In this document: in pieces, positions 11,615-25,000 of the stretch | Position numbering within the stretch: position 1 is the stretch's first letter | Layout of the letters: each line of letters starts with the position of its first letter | From: Thelephora terrestris | Lineage: Eukaryota; Basidiomycota; Agaricomycetes; Thelephorales; Thelephoraceae | DNA length: 64,000 nt | Direction: 5' to 3' | NCBI GenBank assembly: GCA_015956445.1 | Contig: WIUZ02000002.1 | Location: 2,108,001-2,172,000 of the forward strand | Position numbers and translations under genes: made by a program | The notes under the pieces: generated by a model | Database searches by the model: none | What the model was told of the DNA's origin: nothing | The model's input: only the letters and a program-made list of their open reading frames with translations

Positions 11615-12281
11615 TGTGATATTGTTCTTTGTCATTCCTTTCCCACACGACGTCATGACCCCTATTCTTTTCCATTAACCATTTAGTCATTCATTGTCAT
11701 CTGTTTCTCACACTCCGGACCGCTTACTATTCTTGCTTACCCCCGGCTCTTCTATGCTCCGAGTTATTATTAGATAGGGTTATCTCTGTCCTGGCCACTC
11801 TCCTATATAGGTACCAGTAGAGTAGCTGAGGATTCCCCATCTTTGATATCTCGGGAAGTCCTCTTCTCCTTGTAGCATCGGTGTATTTGCTGCAGGCCAC
11901 TGAAGAGCTTGTCGAGTAACTCCTTGAATCGTTCGCTCTCCTCTCTCACTCAGTCTTATTCTTTAACCGGTGTTTGAAGCTAGCTTGGACGCGACATCGG
12001 GTTACGCACTGCTCTTTAGGATAAGTCAACAGTTTGAGTCGCCATCCTCGGGCTCTTGTTACCGCCCTCAGAAGACGATAGGGGTTAACCTGATAGAGGC
12101 TCGGTATCACTGTTGTGAATTCGGACAACCTACCGGAGAACACTCGTCCATCGCGCTTGGACCATGTATTATTTGGGTGGATATTGGGAAGTCGTTCCCC
12201 CATTGCCCCATTTAGTCTTGTTGGCTGGAGTGTTACTCGCCAACAGCACTGGTGTCTGACGGGCGAAGAGTGGCCCTGACA
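11615..12281 (+). repeat. LTR-like region upstream of gene A
   Basis: This tract has a TATA-like CCTATATAG near 11812 and ends AGAGTGGCCCTGACA at 12281. The LTR at 37453-38009 has the same ending. The 5' limit (a TG at 11615) is a guess, and no target duplication was found. It may be a diverged LTR or only a shared promoter region. Confidence 0.3.
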
Positions 12282-12806
12282 CCTATGACATTCTTCTGAT
12301 TTTTGATGTGTTTCACCAGTATGTTTGTAAAACTTTGCTTCATTTTGTGATGATTTCGCCGTTTACCCCCTTTATTTCCTTCATTTAAAGCCTCATCACC
12401 ACTAAGTCAGTTGGTGCCCTGCCCTAAACACGGCGGTAAACTGTTTATTATGCAATATGCCCTATGTTTAACGACTCAAAGTCCAATACGTGGAACGTGC
12501 TACTAGTCAAGATACCCCAGAAGACCCGAGGTATAATACGTGAACATGTACCGGCGGACCTTCATACGAAGATCCCCCCTACCTGGCCCTCTGTTGCCCC
12601 TGGACGACTAGTAGATATTCAGGCTAACGACAACAAGGGATGTATTAATAAGTGTCGTGCGCTGACCTCTCGCAGAAGTCAACCGGCTTATTAATCTGAC
12701 CCTTGGATTGGACTTATGAAAACCATTATGTTTTACGACTCATGGATCATGCACAAAAGACAAGAAAGAAGATTAATTCCAGGAGCAACAGTACAAAGAA
12801 AGTTAT

Positions 12807-14007
12807 CTAATCAAGATCCCTACGGATCCTTTGTACTGCCTCCAAGGCGGCCCTCACCAACTCCTCGTTCGCCCAATTCTCCTGCCTAATCTCGTTCGGA
12901 TCCACGTCCGATAGGTTCCCGTAATCTGGAAGTTCAGTATCAGAGTTTGGTTCTGAATCAGGAACAAACTCGGCATACAGATCGAACTCCAGAGCTGGCC
13001 ATTGGTTCCTCGGCAAGGTTGTATCCGTAACCGTGATCAGGGGATTCATCCTTCTACGAGGAATAGGAGTATCCCTACGGACAACTCCGACATTCCTGTA
13101 GAATTCCTCCTCCTGGATCTCGACGACCTCATCATCAATAGGAACCAACCTATTCTCATACTGGACCACCAAACGAGCAGGCGGAGATTCGGCCCGCTCT
13201 GAAACCTCCAACTCTTCTTCCTCAACTCGGACCTCCGGCTCATTGCACCTCCTCTGAAGGTCACAGACTTCTCCGGTCAACTCGGAGATACGACGAGTAA
13301 GGCGAACCTAAAAGGATAGGGTTAGAAGATGTCAAAGACCTTCAACCCCTACCCCTTACCTTGTCATCCTCCAATTCTCCGGTCTTAGTAACCAGAGCCT
13401 GGACCAAGTCCTTGAGAGTGGTCAACTCTCCCTTCAACAAATTGATGTTGGTGCCCTGCCGAACAATGCTATCCTCCTGTCCATGAATAACGCCTTGCAT
13501 ATCTTCCTTCCAATTCTCCAGAGATTCTATCTCCTCACAACGACCATCGATGCGCTCGTTGACGTGAGCCACTTCATCCATCAACATGGACCCAACGTTC
13601 CCCGTATGAAGAACACTGGCCTCCAATACAGAGTTGAAGGTCTCGTTGGCCTCAGTCGTAAACTCGACACCCCTATTAAGGAGTTCGTTCGCATATGGGT
13701 TAGTCTCGATACACACCAACTTGCGCCGAGACACCCTACGAGCGGCCTGGAGAAAATCCCTGAAACCTAAAAGGAGTTAGTTTGCTTTCCTAAACTGGAA
13801 TGCGCAACCAGACCCCCCACCTAAGTCAGAGAACCCTTCCTTAGGATTGGCAGTGGCAGTACGGTCCATAACAGCTCCCAAGGTGGGATAGGGACAAGAC
13901 GGATCACGACGAGCATGGGAGAAACGGTCGATGTTGAAGTTACTCTCCTGGACGGGAGAGTAAGAGGAAGAGCGACAGGTGGGAATATGAGTAGAGGCAC
14001 GAGGCAT
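12807..14007 (-). CDS. Coiled-coil protein of unknown function (gene B), 3 exons, 364 aa
   Basis: Exons on the minus strand are 14007-13821, 13766-13360 and 13307-12807. They join to 365 codons including the stop, with 52-54 bp introns whose acceptors both read CCTTTTAG. The N-terminal part is Ser/Pro/Arg-rich. Exon 2 (ERIDGRCEEIESLENWKEDM and onward to TGELEDDK) is a long charged helix, predicted coiled coil. Exon 3 is acidic, with EEEELEVSE, DEVVEIQEEE and a C-terminal helix. There is no signal peptide or membrane segment. The exon plan, acceptor sequence and promoter context resemble genes A, C and D, so it may be a distant member of that family, but I find no clear shared domain. It is the only undamaged gene of this type here. 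Confidence 0.7.
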
Positions 14008-14219
14008 GTTGGCAGTGTAACAAAGGTGGGTTTGTTGAGAGACCCAGTCATCCAACCCCCTTTGTTTATATACCAAATGCCACGCCCCTTCCACGACTCA
14101 GGAGTTGAGTCATCCTTTCTATTGTTTACTGCGCATGACCCACATGACATCATATGCCCCTATTCTTAGTCATATGCTCCCCTTTTGCTATTGGCTGTTA
14201 GTCAGCCATACCCACATTC

Positions 14220-14700
14220 CTTCCGAACATTCTCAGGATACATCATGCTTTATAACTGCTTTGTAATGCTCTCAAATTGCTATAGGCCGCCACACTTTCT
14301 TTTATCAGCTGATAATTTGTAGCATTAGTCACCACATAACGCACAGACCATGCAGTGCTGTGCATGGACCATGTTTGTCTGTGTTTGTATCATTAGAGTA
14401 GTTACTTGTCACTGTCACGTCACAAATCTAAGTAGTATATATACTCAGAGTAGTTTAGCTTGTACTCTTTAGATTTGTTATCATCAGACTCTCCGTGACC
14501 TCTACTGCTGTGTGCTAAGAGCAAGAGTATCTGAAGAACCTTGTCTCCTTCTTTCTCCTCCTCTCTAATCTAAGTCTGCGAAGAGACTTCCGATATCCCT
14601 GGGTTTGCAATAGGGTTATAACTGTGTGTTTGACCCCTACGTGTGATAGGTTTGGATAACAAGAGTGTTATTGAACTGTAGAGGCCGCGTCGGCCTGACA
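14220..14700 (+). repeat. LTR-like region upstream of gene B
   Basis: It contains a TATA-like AGTATATATACTC near 14435 and ends GTCGGCCTGACA at 14700, similar to the LTR end at 38009. The left limit is not defined and no target duplication was found. Confidence 0.3.
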
Positions 14701-15981
14701 CATTTAACCAATAACTTTTTCAAGCTATGTATCATCATAGGTGCTACTTTTGATGTACAAATTCACAACCCTGCGATGTTTGAGGACTGTGGACAAGCCT
14801 TCTGGTGGAAGACAGATATATACACATTCTTGATGACTCTGGTCACTTATAAAACCCCTGGGAGATTCCACTCGATGTTGATGATCTGTGGACAATAGGG
14901 TTGTTGATGGTGGGGTGCCAGGATCCCCAAACTTTCTTGGATCACAACTCAAACAACCCCCCAGGAAGCTTGGAGCTGAGTTGAGGTGATGATATGACAC
15001 CACAACAGGAATCACCTTTGAGCCAAGAATCCTGACTGGAGATTTTAACATCCTGAAATAAGGTGTGTGCCAGTTGCTTGATGCTGAGCTCACTGCTGGG
15101 GATAAGCATGAGATGGTGGTGAGTATGTAAAGAGGTTCTTTGGTGTTCAATCAAGTTGAAAGAGTGTTTGCAGACACTGCTCTGCACACGGTGCAGATTT
15201 ACTTCCTTGAGCAGGCAAAACTCTTTTATTGATACATCTAGAAGCTCATTCAGGCTGGACTTAAGTGCAGAGCATGGACTAAGCACAATAAAGCTTTTAT
15301 CATGTCAAATGCGAGAAATCCACCAACCAGCTTTGTGGATGAAAGCAATGGTTCATCGCACAAGAGATGGTAGTCAACCATTGTGCAATGTTACTTGCAG
15401 TTCGTTGACAGGATGGTCAGAACGGAATAGACAATGTGATTGAATAGCCTATTATTGAATCACATCTCCCCACTCTTACATCAGTTGGATCTATTGGGGT
15501 CACAACCGGAATATATCCAGAAACAGGTTCAAAGGGTTGGGTTAGACGCGAGCGTCAAATTACAGTCAACATTGGCACTTTGCGGAGTCAAAACCTTGGC
15601 CCCCGGTGTGATGAGTATACGAGGGTACTCGACACCCGCAAAACTTCATTGAGGTCCAATTGGTGCCAGGTCTTCAGTTTAACAAGACATTACCCTTTCT
15701 GAAGCCCTGACTCGACGGGTTTCCTTAACGATAACAATACAGACGAGTGACATGCGATTGTAAATGTGCTTACTTTGTGTATGGAGCACCTAGATCAACG
15801 ACTTGAAGTAGTAGAAATGCTACACTGGGTTCACTGCCAGGGTACCTGTATGACGTGGGGCGAAAAGATCCCCCAAGACAACTCTGAAGGAGTGCCGGTC
15901 AGATTTAGCCATCAATCCATCACGTGTCAGCATTTTGAGCTTTTGACTTGCTCACGCGTCAGTCCGCCCCTTGCTGGGGAG
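14701..15981. other. Intergenic, no gene recognised
   Basis: Short open frames on both strands lack recognisable motifs or codon structure. The tract lies between the LTR-like region and the next gene. Confidence 0.45.
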
Positions 15982-18437
15982 ATGACTCTGGCCGACCTCG
16001 TTGGAGACTCTGAAGACGAGGACTATCTCTTTCGCTCAAAAGGTGCGCTCTTTTTAGTTTGACTCCCACCTTCTCTACTCGATCTCAGTTAACACCATCC
16101 GCCACCCTCGTAGACCTCCTGCAGCCAAGGAAGACCACGAATCCGCCACGATCCGATCCTCCCACGACAGCACCCATCATGACCGACAATGCCGTTGCGT
16201 CGACATCGAGAGGCGGGGAACGCGTAGAACCGGAGGTAACGACAAAGAAGCCCCGACCGAAACCTAGGAAGAAGGTCCCGACCGGGTCAATCAATATCGC
16301 ACCGTCCGCTCCACCGTCCGACGTTGTTTCTACTACGACTCTTGTTCCACAGAATGCCGCGACTACAACGTTTCCGGAATCGATCTTACCTGCTGAATCA
16401 CGACCGCAAGATATACCACTTACTATTGCAGACCGAGCCAAATCTCGTGTCCGAAACGCAAAGTCCAAGCCCGTTGCCCAAGATATCATAGAGATTCCCT
16501 CCGACGAAGACGAAGACGAACGATTGCTTCGACTGTCCCCTCACCGTCCCAAACAGAAAGATGTTCGAGGAACCAAGACTCGCCCTATCCCTGACCTTCC
16601 CCCTCCTTCAATCCACCCTTCTCAAGAATCTCTTGTCACCCCAACGTCGGATTTTCAACCCGTCCTTGCAGTCAGCTCTCAACTTCCTCCCTCAGATCCG
16701 CCTTCTAGCACCCTACCTTTACCAACTTCGACCCCAGAATCGGCCAAGAAACGCAGGCGAGTGCTTGATGCTGGCCATCACAACGAGTCTCCATTGAATC
16801 CGTCAAGGAAGCGGAAGCGTCAGGATGTGATCATGGACGACGAAGGCGTTGGTCAAAGACATATATCTCCACCTCCAGCCATCGCGACGGCCGACCAACC
16901 TCCTCCAAACTTCTTTGCCTCTTCGTCGTCATCCCTCCCTCCACCACCTGCTCCCTTAGTCCAAGGAGAATCAAGAGGGAAGAAACCCGTGAAACGAGCT
17001 CAGCTCACTGACGATGTACCCCCTCCTCAGGCTCTCGTTCCCAATCCTCCGAAAGAAAAGAAGAGCCGACCCAAGCCTAAGAAGAAGCTTGCTGCACACC
17101 TTGAGCCAAACGAGGCTGGACAGTCATCTTCGATCTCTGCATCTACGTCCAGACTCAAGTCCAAAGCCAAGGAACCCGCATACAAGAGCGCAGAAATCAT
17201 CAATGACTCCGACGAAGAGGCGGAATCGCTCGCTCTACCTCCTCCCCCTCCACCTCTTCGACACGAGTCCCAATCACCACTTTCGGATCTCTCTGAAACA
17301 ACTGACTTCCAAGCACCGAAACCTATCACTTCACCCCGCGATCGTGGGCGCCTTGTTCCGGAGGTGGTGATTACTACTGTGCCGAGGAAACGGAGCAGTT
17401 CTCTGATCCGAGACGCCGAGGAGGAGAGAGGTGTCGAGAAGGATGGGGCGAGCGGGAGCCCGAAGGGGAAGAAGAGGCAAAAGAAGGCCGCTGAGGAGGA
17501 TTATCTCGACGGCCTCGACGAAGTCGAAGTTTCTCCCAAGAAGGACTCTAGGCGCAAAGGCAAGGGCAAGAGAAAAGCGGCGCCGAAGGGTAAAGGAATG
17601 GAGAAACAGAAACCTCAACCCAGGGGAGTAGCAGACGATGAAGAATTCGAAGGGGACCTTGTTGACGATGTCACCGAGACAAGTAGGAAGGCGAAGACCA
17701 AGCCAAAGACTAAGGCGACCACGAAGACGAAGTCCAGTAAATCTGCCAAGTCTCGTATCGTGGGTCCAGACGATGAGGTAGTTGTGGATGCCACGATGGA
17801 GGATACTGAAGTGGTACCAGTGGATAACGATCAAGCGGGCGACCCCTCGACGGCTCAGCAAAACTTGAGAAGGATGGAAACTCCACCGCCTCGGGATTCA
17901 AGGGTGAATTTGAGTTCAGTTATCGGGTTTGAAAGCTTCCTGACCTTCGGTTTCCAGGAGGACCAAGAAAACACGCCACCGCCTCCCAACCACGTCAAAT
18001 CCAAACCCAACGCAACCACAACTCCATCCTCTGTCTCTATGAAAACCCCTGCTCCTACTTCCGCATCTTCATTTTCACGACTTAACTACGGTCACTCCCT
18101 TGCGAACGACGAAAAGCCCATGACCATGGCGGAGATCATCAGGAAAGCGAACTCCGCCACAGGAACGCCATCTAGGGTCAAATCTTATTCATCGTTCGCG
18201 AAGGGCTCACGCTCGGCCCTCAGAAAGATCGCACCCCTGCATGCGCGTAGGAAGACACCTCCACCGCTCCCGCCCAAACCTCCTCCGCCGAAGAAGACGA
18301 AGAAGCAGCTGGAGCTGGAGGAAAAGTGGGAGGAGCAGTTGGAGGAGACCATCGAGGGTTGGGCCGCGCTGTCCAGTCAGGAGAGGGAGTTGTTGAGGAA
18401 GCAGAAGAGGGATATGGAGATGGGTTATGAGGATTGA
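15982..18437 (+). CDS. Large disordered, basic and acidic-patch protein, probably nuclear (794 aa)
   Basis: Exon 1 is 15982-16042 (MTLADLVGDSEDEDYLFRSK) and exon 2 is 16114-18437. The 71 bp intron (GTGCGC to CTCGTAG) joins to 795 codons including the stop. An alternative acceptor after CTCAG at 16088 would break the frame. The protein is almost wholly low complexity: Pro/Ser-rich stretches, Lys/Arg tracts such as KKPRPKPRKK and KAKTKPKTKA, and acidic patches IIEIPSDEDEDE and IINDSDEEAE that look like SUMO-interacting or CK2 sites. Only the last 70 residues seem ordered: PPLPPKPPPPKK followed by a helical LELEEKWEEQLEETIEGW. This suggests a nuclear or chromatin-linked scaffold. No family is recognised. 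GC-rich and intact, it looks like a host gene. Confidence 0.75.
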
Positions 18438-19650
18438 CGGCCCTCTCCTTTCGTTGCTGTCGCGCTGTATCTCTCTCATCATCCTTTTGCTATGGTTGCA
18501 TCGTGTCTCAGATTCGCTGCGGACGAGCGATCCCTTTCTCCGTTGATGTGTGGCAACATTATGAAAGTCTTTTGATGTCGAGCACCGCGACCTTTGTTCC
18601 TGGCACCCCGCCCTGGGTTTCAGTGAGTTGTTCGGTATTCTCTCGTATATCAGGGCACCTGAAATTCGTGAAACCATAGATTTCATGGTATCACGAGTGC
18701 TCACAAGCGCACGAGCTGAAACATTCCTCAGGACTAGGCTGTATGTACACCAAAGCTTGGAACATTTTCAATTATTCACACATTTACTATTGACTAGAAC
18801 GGGGAAACCGTACCCTGGGTTAAGTCATACTCGAATGAAGTGTCCGCATGAATCGCTCCCTGCTGCTTCATGCAAGCAAAAGGCAGTCTCCCCTTGCTGT
18901 CGCTGTTGTGGTGGAACACTCCAGCCCAGGTCTGATCGTCTAGCTCAGCGAATAGGAGATATGTTCAATCAGGCTCGAAGATAGAAGGGTTTTGCCCGCT
19001 CTTAATGACCCAATACCTGATCCTCCTGGACCGCGCTCTCCACGTACTCAACGGACTCCAGCCCACCTCGCTGAATCTGCTTACATCTGAAATATCCACA
19101 CAAACTCCTAACCACGTTTGGCCCGCCCCAATTTTCAACCTAGCTACCTCGCCACGCGGATCGCCACCTACCTGCTCACTATGAGCCTCGAAAGCGCAGT
19201 TTCCTTGGCTCTGATCCCCCACACCCTCGAAGTCCCCGCCCTCCCAACGTGGTGGGGAGCAGACTTGGCCGATAAAAAACGACATCCAGCACCTCAGGTT
19301 GTCAACAAAATTCGGCCGAAGTAGTGCACAAAATCTGCGGGCAATTTGGCTCGCTGTCACAAGGGGTGGATGGGTGTGATATTATGTTTACGGAAATTTC
19401 GCTGGGAAACCCAAAGGTCCGCGAAAACGTCTAAAGTTCGCACTTATCGTGTGAATAGTGTATGTAGCTCGTACAACCACACCACATCATGTTCGCGTTC
19501 CAAATTTGAACATTATATCAATAAGCAGTGGCCACAAGTTCTACAGAGAGTGTGAACGGATCGGCTTCATCGACACGGATGTGACAGAAAGAAAAAATAT
19601 GACAACCGATAACATGTAAAGGAAGAGTGTATGAAGAACACCGGATGATG
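18438..19650. other. Intergenic, no gene recognised
   Basis: 3' flank of the disordered-protein gene and beyond. Short frames of 60-130 codons occur, but none is supported by motif or splice structure. Confidence 0.45.
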
Positions 19651-20329
19651 TCAGTGCCGGATAAGAGTAAAGTACTCATCAAGGAAGAGCTTCCCTCGGG
19701 ACGCATTCACCTGGTTAAATTCGCCGCCTTGGATGGACCTTGTTAAAGTTCTAGGTGGCGCAAGATCGGAAGAAACATCGCAAGAACATGGCTGGTGAAA
19801 TATGAACCGGCTGAGGGAAGTCATTGATTCATATGTCCGCTTGTTGAGTACGGGGCGGCATGCTCGAGGCCGAATGAAGCGGTGGAAACGAACTGGGTCC
19901 TGTGAGATGCGTCGGGTGGCGGTCTCAAGCGAAATGAGATGCCTATTGAGCTGGGTTGTTCGCCACGAATCGTCGAGTTCGCCCGCTTCACCTTCAAGGA
20001 GCTTAGTCACCCCATGGATCGTTTGGGCAGTGACAACCTCAGCGACCACAGGCACTCTGCGCATTCCTCCCGAAGGAACGGTACGTGCTTCACGCCTACG
20101 ATTGCACCGTACGAAACGTGAAGACCGCCAACAGAGTGGTTGTATCCTTCGCAAGGTCCGCCTTCGTGAAAACGTGAGCTTCGGCCTCGCGGTAGGGATG
20201 TGGTGGGATGGATATTGTTCCCCGAACGGGACTAACTTCGGTTGTGGGTGACCGTGGCAATAAGCGTTCCGCAGGTACCTCCATGGGGCAAGGGATTGAC
20301 TCTGGCCCTGGTTCGACAATCAATTGCAA
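19651..20329 (-). CDS. Possible hypothetical protein, partial model
   Basis: Two minus-strand open segments (20329-20121 and 20060-19651) can be joined in frame by a 60 bp GT-AG intron (GTTTCG to GCGCAG). The second reads VPVVAEVVTAQTIHGVTKLL and continues with a helical, arginine-rich region. No ATG lies at the start of the first segment, so a 5' exon would be missing. I do not recognise the protein. The opposite strand is also open here, so this could be chance. Confidence 0.25.
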
Positions 20330-20795
20330 GTAGGTCGGAAAGGTGGTTGAGTTGCCGTAGTGAGTGGCCCTAGCGAAGCGCAGTGATTAAATGAAACGAT
20401 AAGTGGTAGCAGCTTGCAGGAGAAACTGTTAGCCTCTGTCAACGAGGGCTTGGGTATATGTCACCGGCGGCGCGGTTGGCGCGAAGTCTCGGTTTCGCTT
20501 CGGAGGGGTCACCGGAGATGGTGATTGTGTGGGAAACGTGGCATTACCCTAGCCGATTCAGACGCATGGTACTCATACTGGCCCATCGTCCTCAAGTTCG
20601 GTGGCTCGAGCTCGAACAAAATGACCGCAAGGATTACTCAAATGGCCAAACGTGGAACGTGCAAAATCACTTGTAATTTACATGAATACTCGAACCGATA
20701 CATTCAAGATCGAGGGAGAAATTCAGAGAGGGTTGTACAAAACTTTCGTTTGGTGGGATACAATTAGTGTTCGTTGACCTAACGGTTGGCCGGAT
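20330..20795. other. Intergenic, 3' of the HSP20 gene
   Basis: No gene is recognised on either strand. Confidence 0.4.
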
Positions 20796-21377
20796 TCAAT
20801 CAATAGCGATGCGTTGGGGCTCTTGGCCGGCGGTGGCCTTGGGGTATGTCACCGTCAAGACTCCGTTTTCCATCGAGGCCTTGATATCCTGAGGCTATAC
20901 AATCCACATCAGCTCATAGTCCTCGTTGAGAGTGTGAGTACAAGCAACCGCGCTTACCTTGGTACCCTCAGGGAGACCAACGCTTCTGGAGAACCTCCCG
21001 GTCCTCCTCTCACGAACAGCGTATCCATGCTCGTTTTTTTCGGTCGACTCGGAGACCTCCCCGGAGATGATGAGATTCCCAGCGTGCATGTCGATGTTGA
21101 CCTTATCCTTGGTCAGCCCGGGAAGCTCGAACGTGGCCGTTACGAGGTTTTTTTCTGGGTCCTCATGTAGGTCCATCCTATAACGGTTCTCCATCAGTAT
21201 CTGGAGAAAAAGTCGGGTGCTCTGGTGCCGGATGATTTCTTACCTCGGCTTCAACAAACGGGGGACTTGTTGCTCATCGTAGGAAGCAGAGGGACCACTG
21301 CGACCGCCGCGGGGGCGAAGCGTGTCGTCGATGATCTGGTCCAGGTCAAAGAAGGGGTAGAAGCGGCTGATAGACAT
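20796..21377 (-). CDS. Small heat-shock protein (HSP20/alpha-crystallin), 3 exons, 148 aa
   Basis: Exons on the minus strand are 21377-21244, 21177-20958 and 20888-20796, joining to 149 codons including the stop. The short N-terminal arm contains SISRFYPFFDLDQIIDD. The alpha-crystallin domain runs from RMDLHEDPEKNLVTATFELPG at the first splice junction through NLIISGEV and YAVRERRTGRFSRSVGLPEG to ENGVLTVTYPK at the end. All usual landmarks are present: the GxL motif (GVL), FELPG and the GRFSR strand. The protein is a cytosolic ATP-independent holdase that binds unfolding proteins under stress and forms oligomers. The start is fixed by a TATA box about 85 bp upstream, since the first ATG after it is 21377. 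Heat-shock elements lie further upstream. Confidence 0.92.
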
Positions 21378-21462
21378 CGCGAGTGGAAGAGAGCAGCGGG
21401 TTTGAGAGACTGCGTTGAGTTGTGAGTTGTTGGGGAGAAGCAAGTGGATCCAGCGAGAGCGG

Positions 21463-21470
21463 TTATATAC
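21463..21470 (-). promoter_or_regulatory. TATA box of the HSP20 gene
   Basis: GTATATAA on the minus strand, about 86-93 bp before the ATG at 21377. This spacing fits a 5' leader of roughly 55-60 bp. Confidence 0.6.
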
Positions 21471-21531
21471 CCCAGGGGGGCAGATGTGTGGGATGCAAAA
21501 TTAGTGGCTCCAGAGCAGGATGGAATTTCTT

Positions 21532-21546
21532 AGAATTTTCCAGAAC
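21532..21546 (-). promoter_or_regulatory. Heat-shock element (three perfect 5 bp units)
   Basis: The plus strand reads AGAAT TTTCC AGAAC, three contiguous alternating nGAAn/nTTCn units. A degenerate GGAAT/TTCTT pair lies directly beside it. It is about 62 bp upstream of the TATA box, the usual place for Hsf1 binding. Confidence 0.75.
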
Positions 21547-22086
21547 TCGACATGCCCCACCAGATCCGCACAAATTGGGTGGGATTCAGCTCCACCTCAG
21601 GTGCGTGACGCAAGTGCTGCGGCTGCGCTCACGGTATGCACCATAATAGAATGCTCCAGAGTCTCCTGGTCAAGTCTGGAGGCCATCCCGCTTAGTAGAG
21701 GCTTTGGATTCTGTTGGAAATCCACAGAAGCCAGGAAACCCCTAGAACGATCGAGACGTCCGCATCGATCTGCATCGGCTCTCGATCCGACAAACGTTGG
21801 CCCCCAACGAATTCAAGGGACTGTTCTCAGAGACACACAGCGCGTACAAGATGAGTATCGCTACTGAAGGCTGTTCTGGAAACGTCGTATGCTCTGTCAC
21901 CGCTCGGAGCCGAAACCATAGCACCACATGTACCACAGCTTTTGGTCGGAAAGTGATGATTCTCTCACACCGCTGGCAGAAGTTTTTTTGGTGTCTGGCG
22001 CCCAAGCGTCCTCGTGACTTCGGCGTCTCAACCTTGCCAACAACGACAAACCCGGTTTCAAGCCATCCCGCAGACGACTCTCGAAT
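21547..22086. other. Intergenic between HSP20 and the NLR gene
   Basis: Shared divergent promoter region of the minus-strand HSP20 gene and the plus-strand NLR gene. Nothing else is recognised. Confidence 0.45.
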
Positions 22087-25000
22087 ATGTCCACAGTTCT
22101 GAAAAAACGGCGCCCTACGGTCAGCGGAGTAGAATCTGAACCGAGTAAGTGTAAGAGGGGACTGTCGCCACGCTCGTCAGCTCACGACTCTTGTAGCGAA
22201 GAAACACCGGTTCAACGATGCAATGAGGATCCTACTTAGCCTTGCGACTGACTCTGCTGATGCTTGTCCGCCCCTCAAATCATGCCTGGGAGGCATCACT
22301 GCACTCATAAAACTCTACGATGTGTGTTCAGATTGGATCCCGCCACAGTTTTCCTTACAAGTTTACCCTAGGAAACCAAAGACGTCGAAGATAAGGTCGG
22401 CGACCTCATCCCTTGGCTCAATAAATTGAAGAACAATATGACAACGGCAAGCGCCAGCGGCACCAATGAAGAGACAGAGAGACGCGAACAGTTGACGCGG
22501 TTCGTGCTACATCTCCATCGCCTTTCCTACCCGAGCTTATCGTCCGTAGATCTTTGGAAGATATCGAAAAACGGTCTCAGGAGTTGCTGGGGAAAGGGAA
22601 GGCAGCCCGGATCCTTGACAAGGCACGAGATTCTGGAATAATCGTCAAGCTAGTCGAAGAGCTTCGGCAAGCGATCCTCATCTACCAGGTCGGCATCGTT
22701 GAGAAACAATCGACAGAGATCGGATCGGTTGACGTTTCTGAGATAGTTATCGCAACAACGGTCCATTGACGACCAGGTCGCACAGCTGGCTGTAAGTTAT
22801 TTCCATCGCCTCTGCCGTTAGCAGTGCTGATAAGCGATTAATTGGATGCAGCGTTCGTTTGGTGCCTTTCTAGAACTTCGTGAGGTAGGGTGATGTACGG
22901 GACCGCGAGACGCCGACTGACCCGTTAACAGAAAACGACGGAGGCGAAGGGAAAGATAGACTCTACACTTGCACGGTTGGATAGGCTCAAGATAGGGAAC
23001 AGCATTGCCGGAGATGAAGGTGAATTCAAGCGGCAAAAGATTCTGTTTGAGTGCGTATACTGGGAACGCCGCGTATGATTCTACGTCCTAATCCCGTCTC
23101 AGAGCCCTTGAAGGAATCAAGTACGAGTCGCATTGCATATCCGAACGCTCCAGTGCGGCTGGTTACAAAGAAAGCGACGTGGACACACAAGCAGTATGTG
23201 AACTCGCGGAAAGCGTTAGGGACGCCGTCATCGAGTATCAGGTTAGTCCTGATCGCTTGAATTCCCTCAGGGTACGTTGTTGATTCTGCCCACAGTTTTC
23301 CCAACAGAAAGCGTTGTATGAGCAGAATTGTAAATTGATCGTGAGTCACAAGCTACTTTACTTAGCTGTACATCGGATGCTAACTGCCGATTACAGGGTG
23401 CAGGTTGGGCAAAATCTCTTTCGCTTTGACAATCGCTGACAAATCGATAGCTGAGGCCCTAGTGTTGAATGCCTGTCGTCGTGCTCACGGGGCTGGGTAT
23501 CAGCATGGGAACCGAGGCGGTTGCCTGAGAGGGACACGGGAGAGTGTGTTAAGCAAGATTGAGCACTGGGCCGAGGATCCCGAGGGGTTTCCTGTCTTCT
23601 GGCTCAATGGGGTCGCCGGGACAGGAAAGTCCACAATCGCACAAACGGTCGCGGAGAGGATATTTGCGGATGGCCGCTTGGGTGCCTCGTTCTTCTGTTC
23701 AAGATCTTTCGAAGATCGTAGCAATCTCAAGCTCATCTTCCCCACGCTGGCATTTCAGCTTGCGCAGTGATACCCAGAATTCCGAGCTTCGCTCATTCCT
23801 CTCCTCCAATCTGATCCAGACGTCGTGCATGAGTCACTTCTAAGCCAAATGCAGAAGTTTCTCGTTGGCCCACTCCGATCTGCAAAAATCTCGACCGTGA
23901 TCATTGTCGACGCTCTCGATGAGTGCAAGGATGATGATCCGGAATCCGCTATCCTCCTTGTGCTGGGAGAGTCAATCTCAGAGATTCCTGGGGTCAAGTT
24001 CTTCGTCACCAGCAGGCCGGAGACACACATTATGTCTGGATTCCGTGGTCCACGGTTGAAGCACGTGACTGATGTCTTTGTTCTCCACGAGATCGAACGC
24101 TCCACGGTGGACGACGACATTTGCACCTTCTTCAAACACGAGTTATCTGGACTCGCACGTCGACATGGTCGGACCGACGGCTGGCCGACAGATGAAAACC
24201 TATCCTTGCTGTCACTGGGGGCAAGGGGTCAAATACTCGGTGGGTACATGCTGAACACATTGTGATTACAGTCAACAAGTGATCACAATGTGCCCAGTGG
24301 GGGAAATTTGAATGCATTCAAAATGTGCCTGGCCATGTGAGTCCAATGTGCCCAGTAGGCACATTTTGATTGCAATCACAATGTACCCATCAATGTGATC
24401 TCAATGTGCCCACTGGGGACATTTTGATTGCGATCACAATGTACACATCAATGTGATCTCAATGTGCCTGCTGTGCACATTTTAATTTATTTCACAATGT
24501 TCCCATCAATGTGTTCCCAATGTACCCAGCTCATTACATAATAGTTTCTTTCACAATGTTGTCCACAATGTGTCCAGCATGTGGCTAAGCCACTCATTTA
24601 AAATTCTTTCACAAAGTATCCAGTGATGTGTCTAGAATGTGTACAGCCATACACATAGTGATTTCTTTGAAAGTTCATGGTGAAATTGAACAATATTGAG
24701 ATTGCATTGTGATTACTTCAAAAAGAACCCCCTGGGGACATTATGGACACATCACTGGATAATCTTTGAAAGAATTTTGAATGAGTGGCTCAGCCACATG
24801 CTGGACACATTGTGGACAACATTGTGAAAGAAACTATTATGTAATGAGCTGGGTACATTGGGAACACATTGATGGGAACATTGTGAAATAAATTAAAATG
24901 TGCACAGCAGGCACATTGAGATCACATTGATGTGTACATTGTGATCGCAATCAAAATGTCCCCAGTGGGCACATTGAGATCACATTGATGGGTACATTGT

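Noticed and set aside
23768-23770. TGA in the NLR gene as stop-codon readthrough or selenocysteine
   Set aside because: Fungi lack selenocysteine insertion, and the same gene also carries a 953 bp insertion. Simple nonsense mutation is sufficient.
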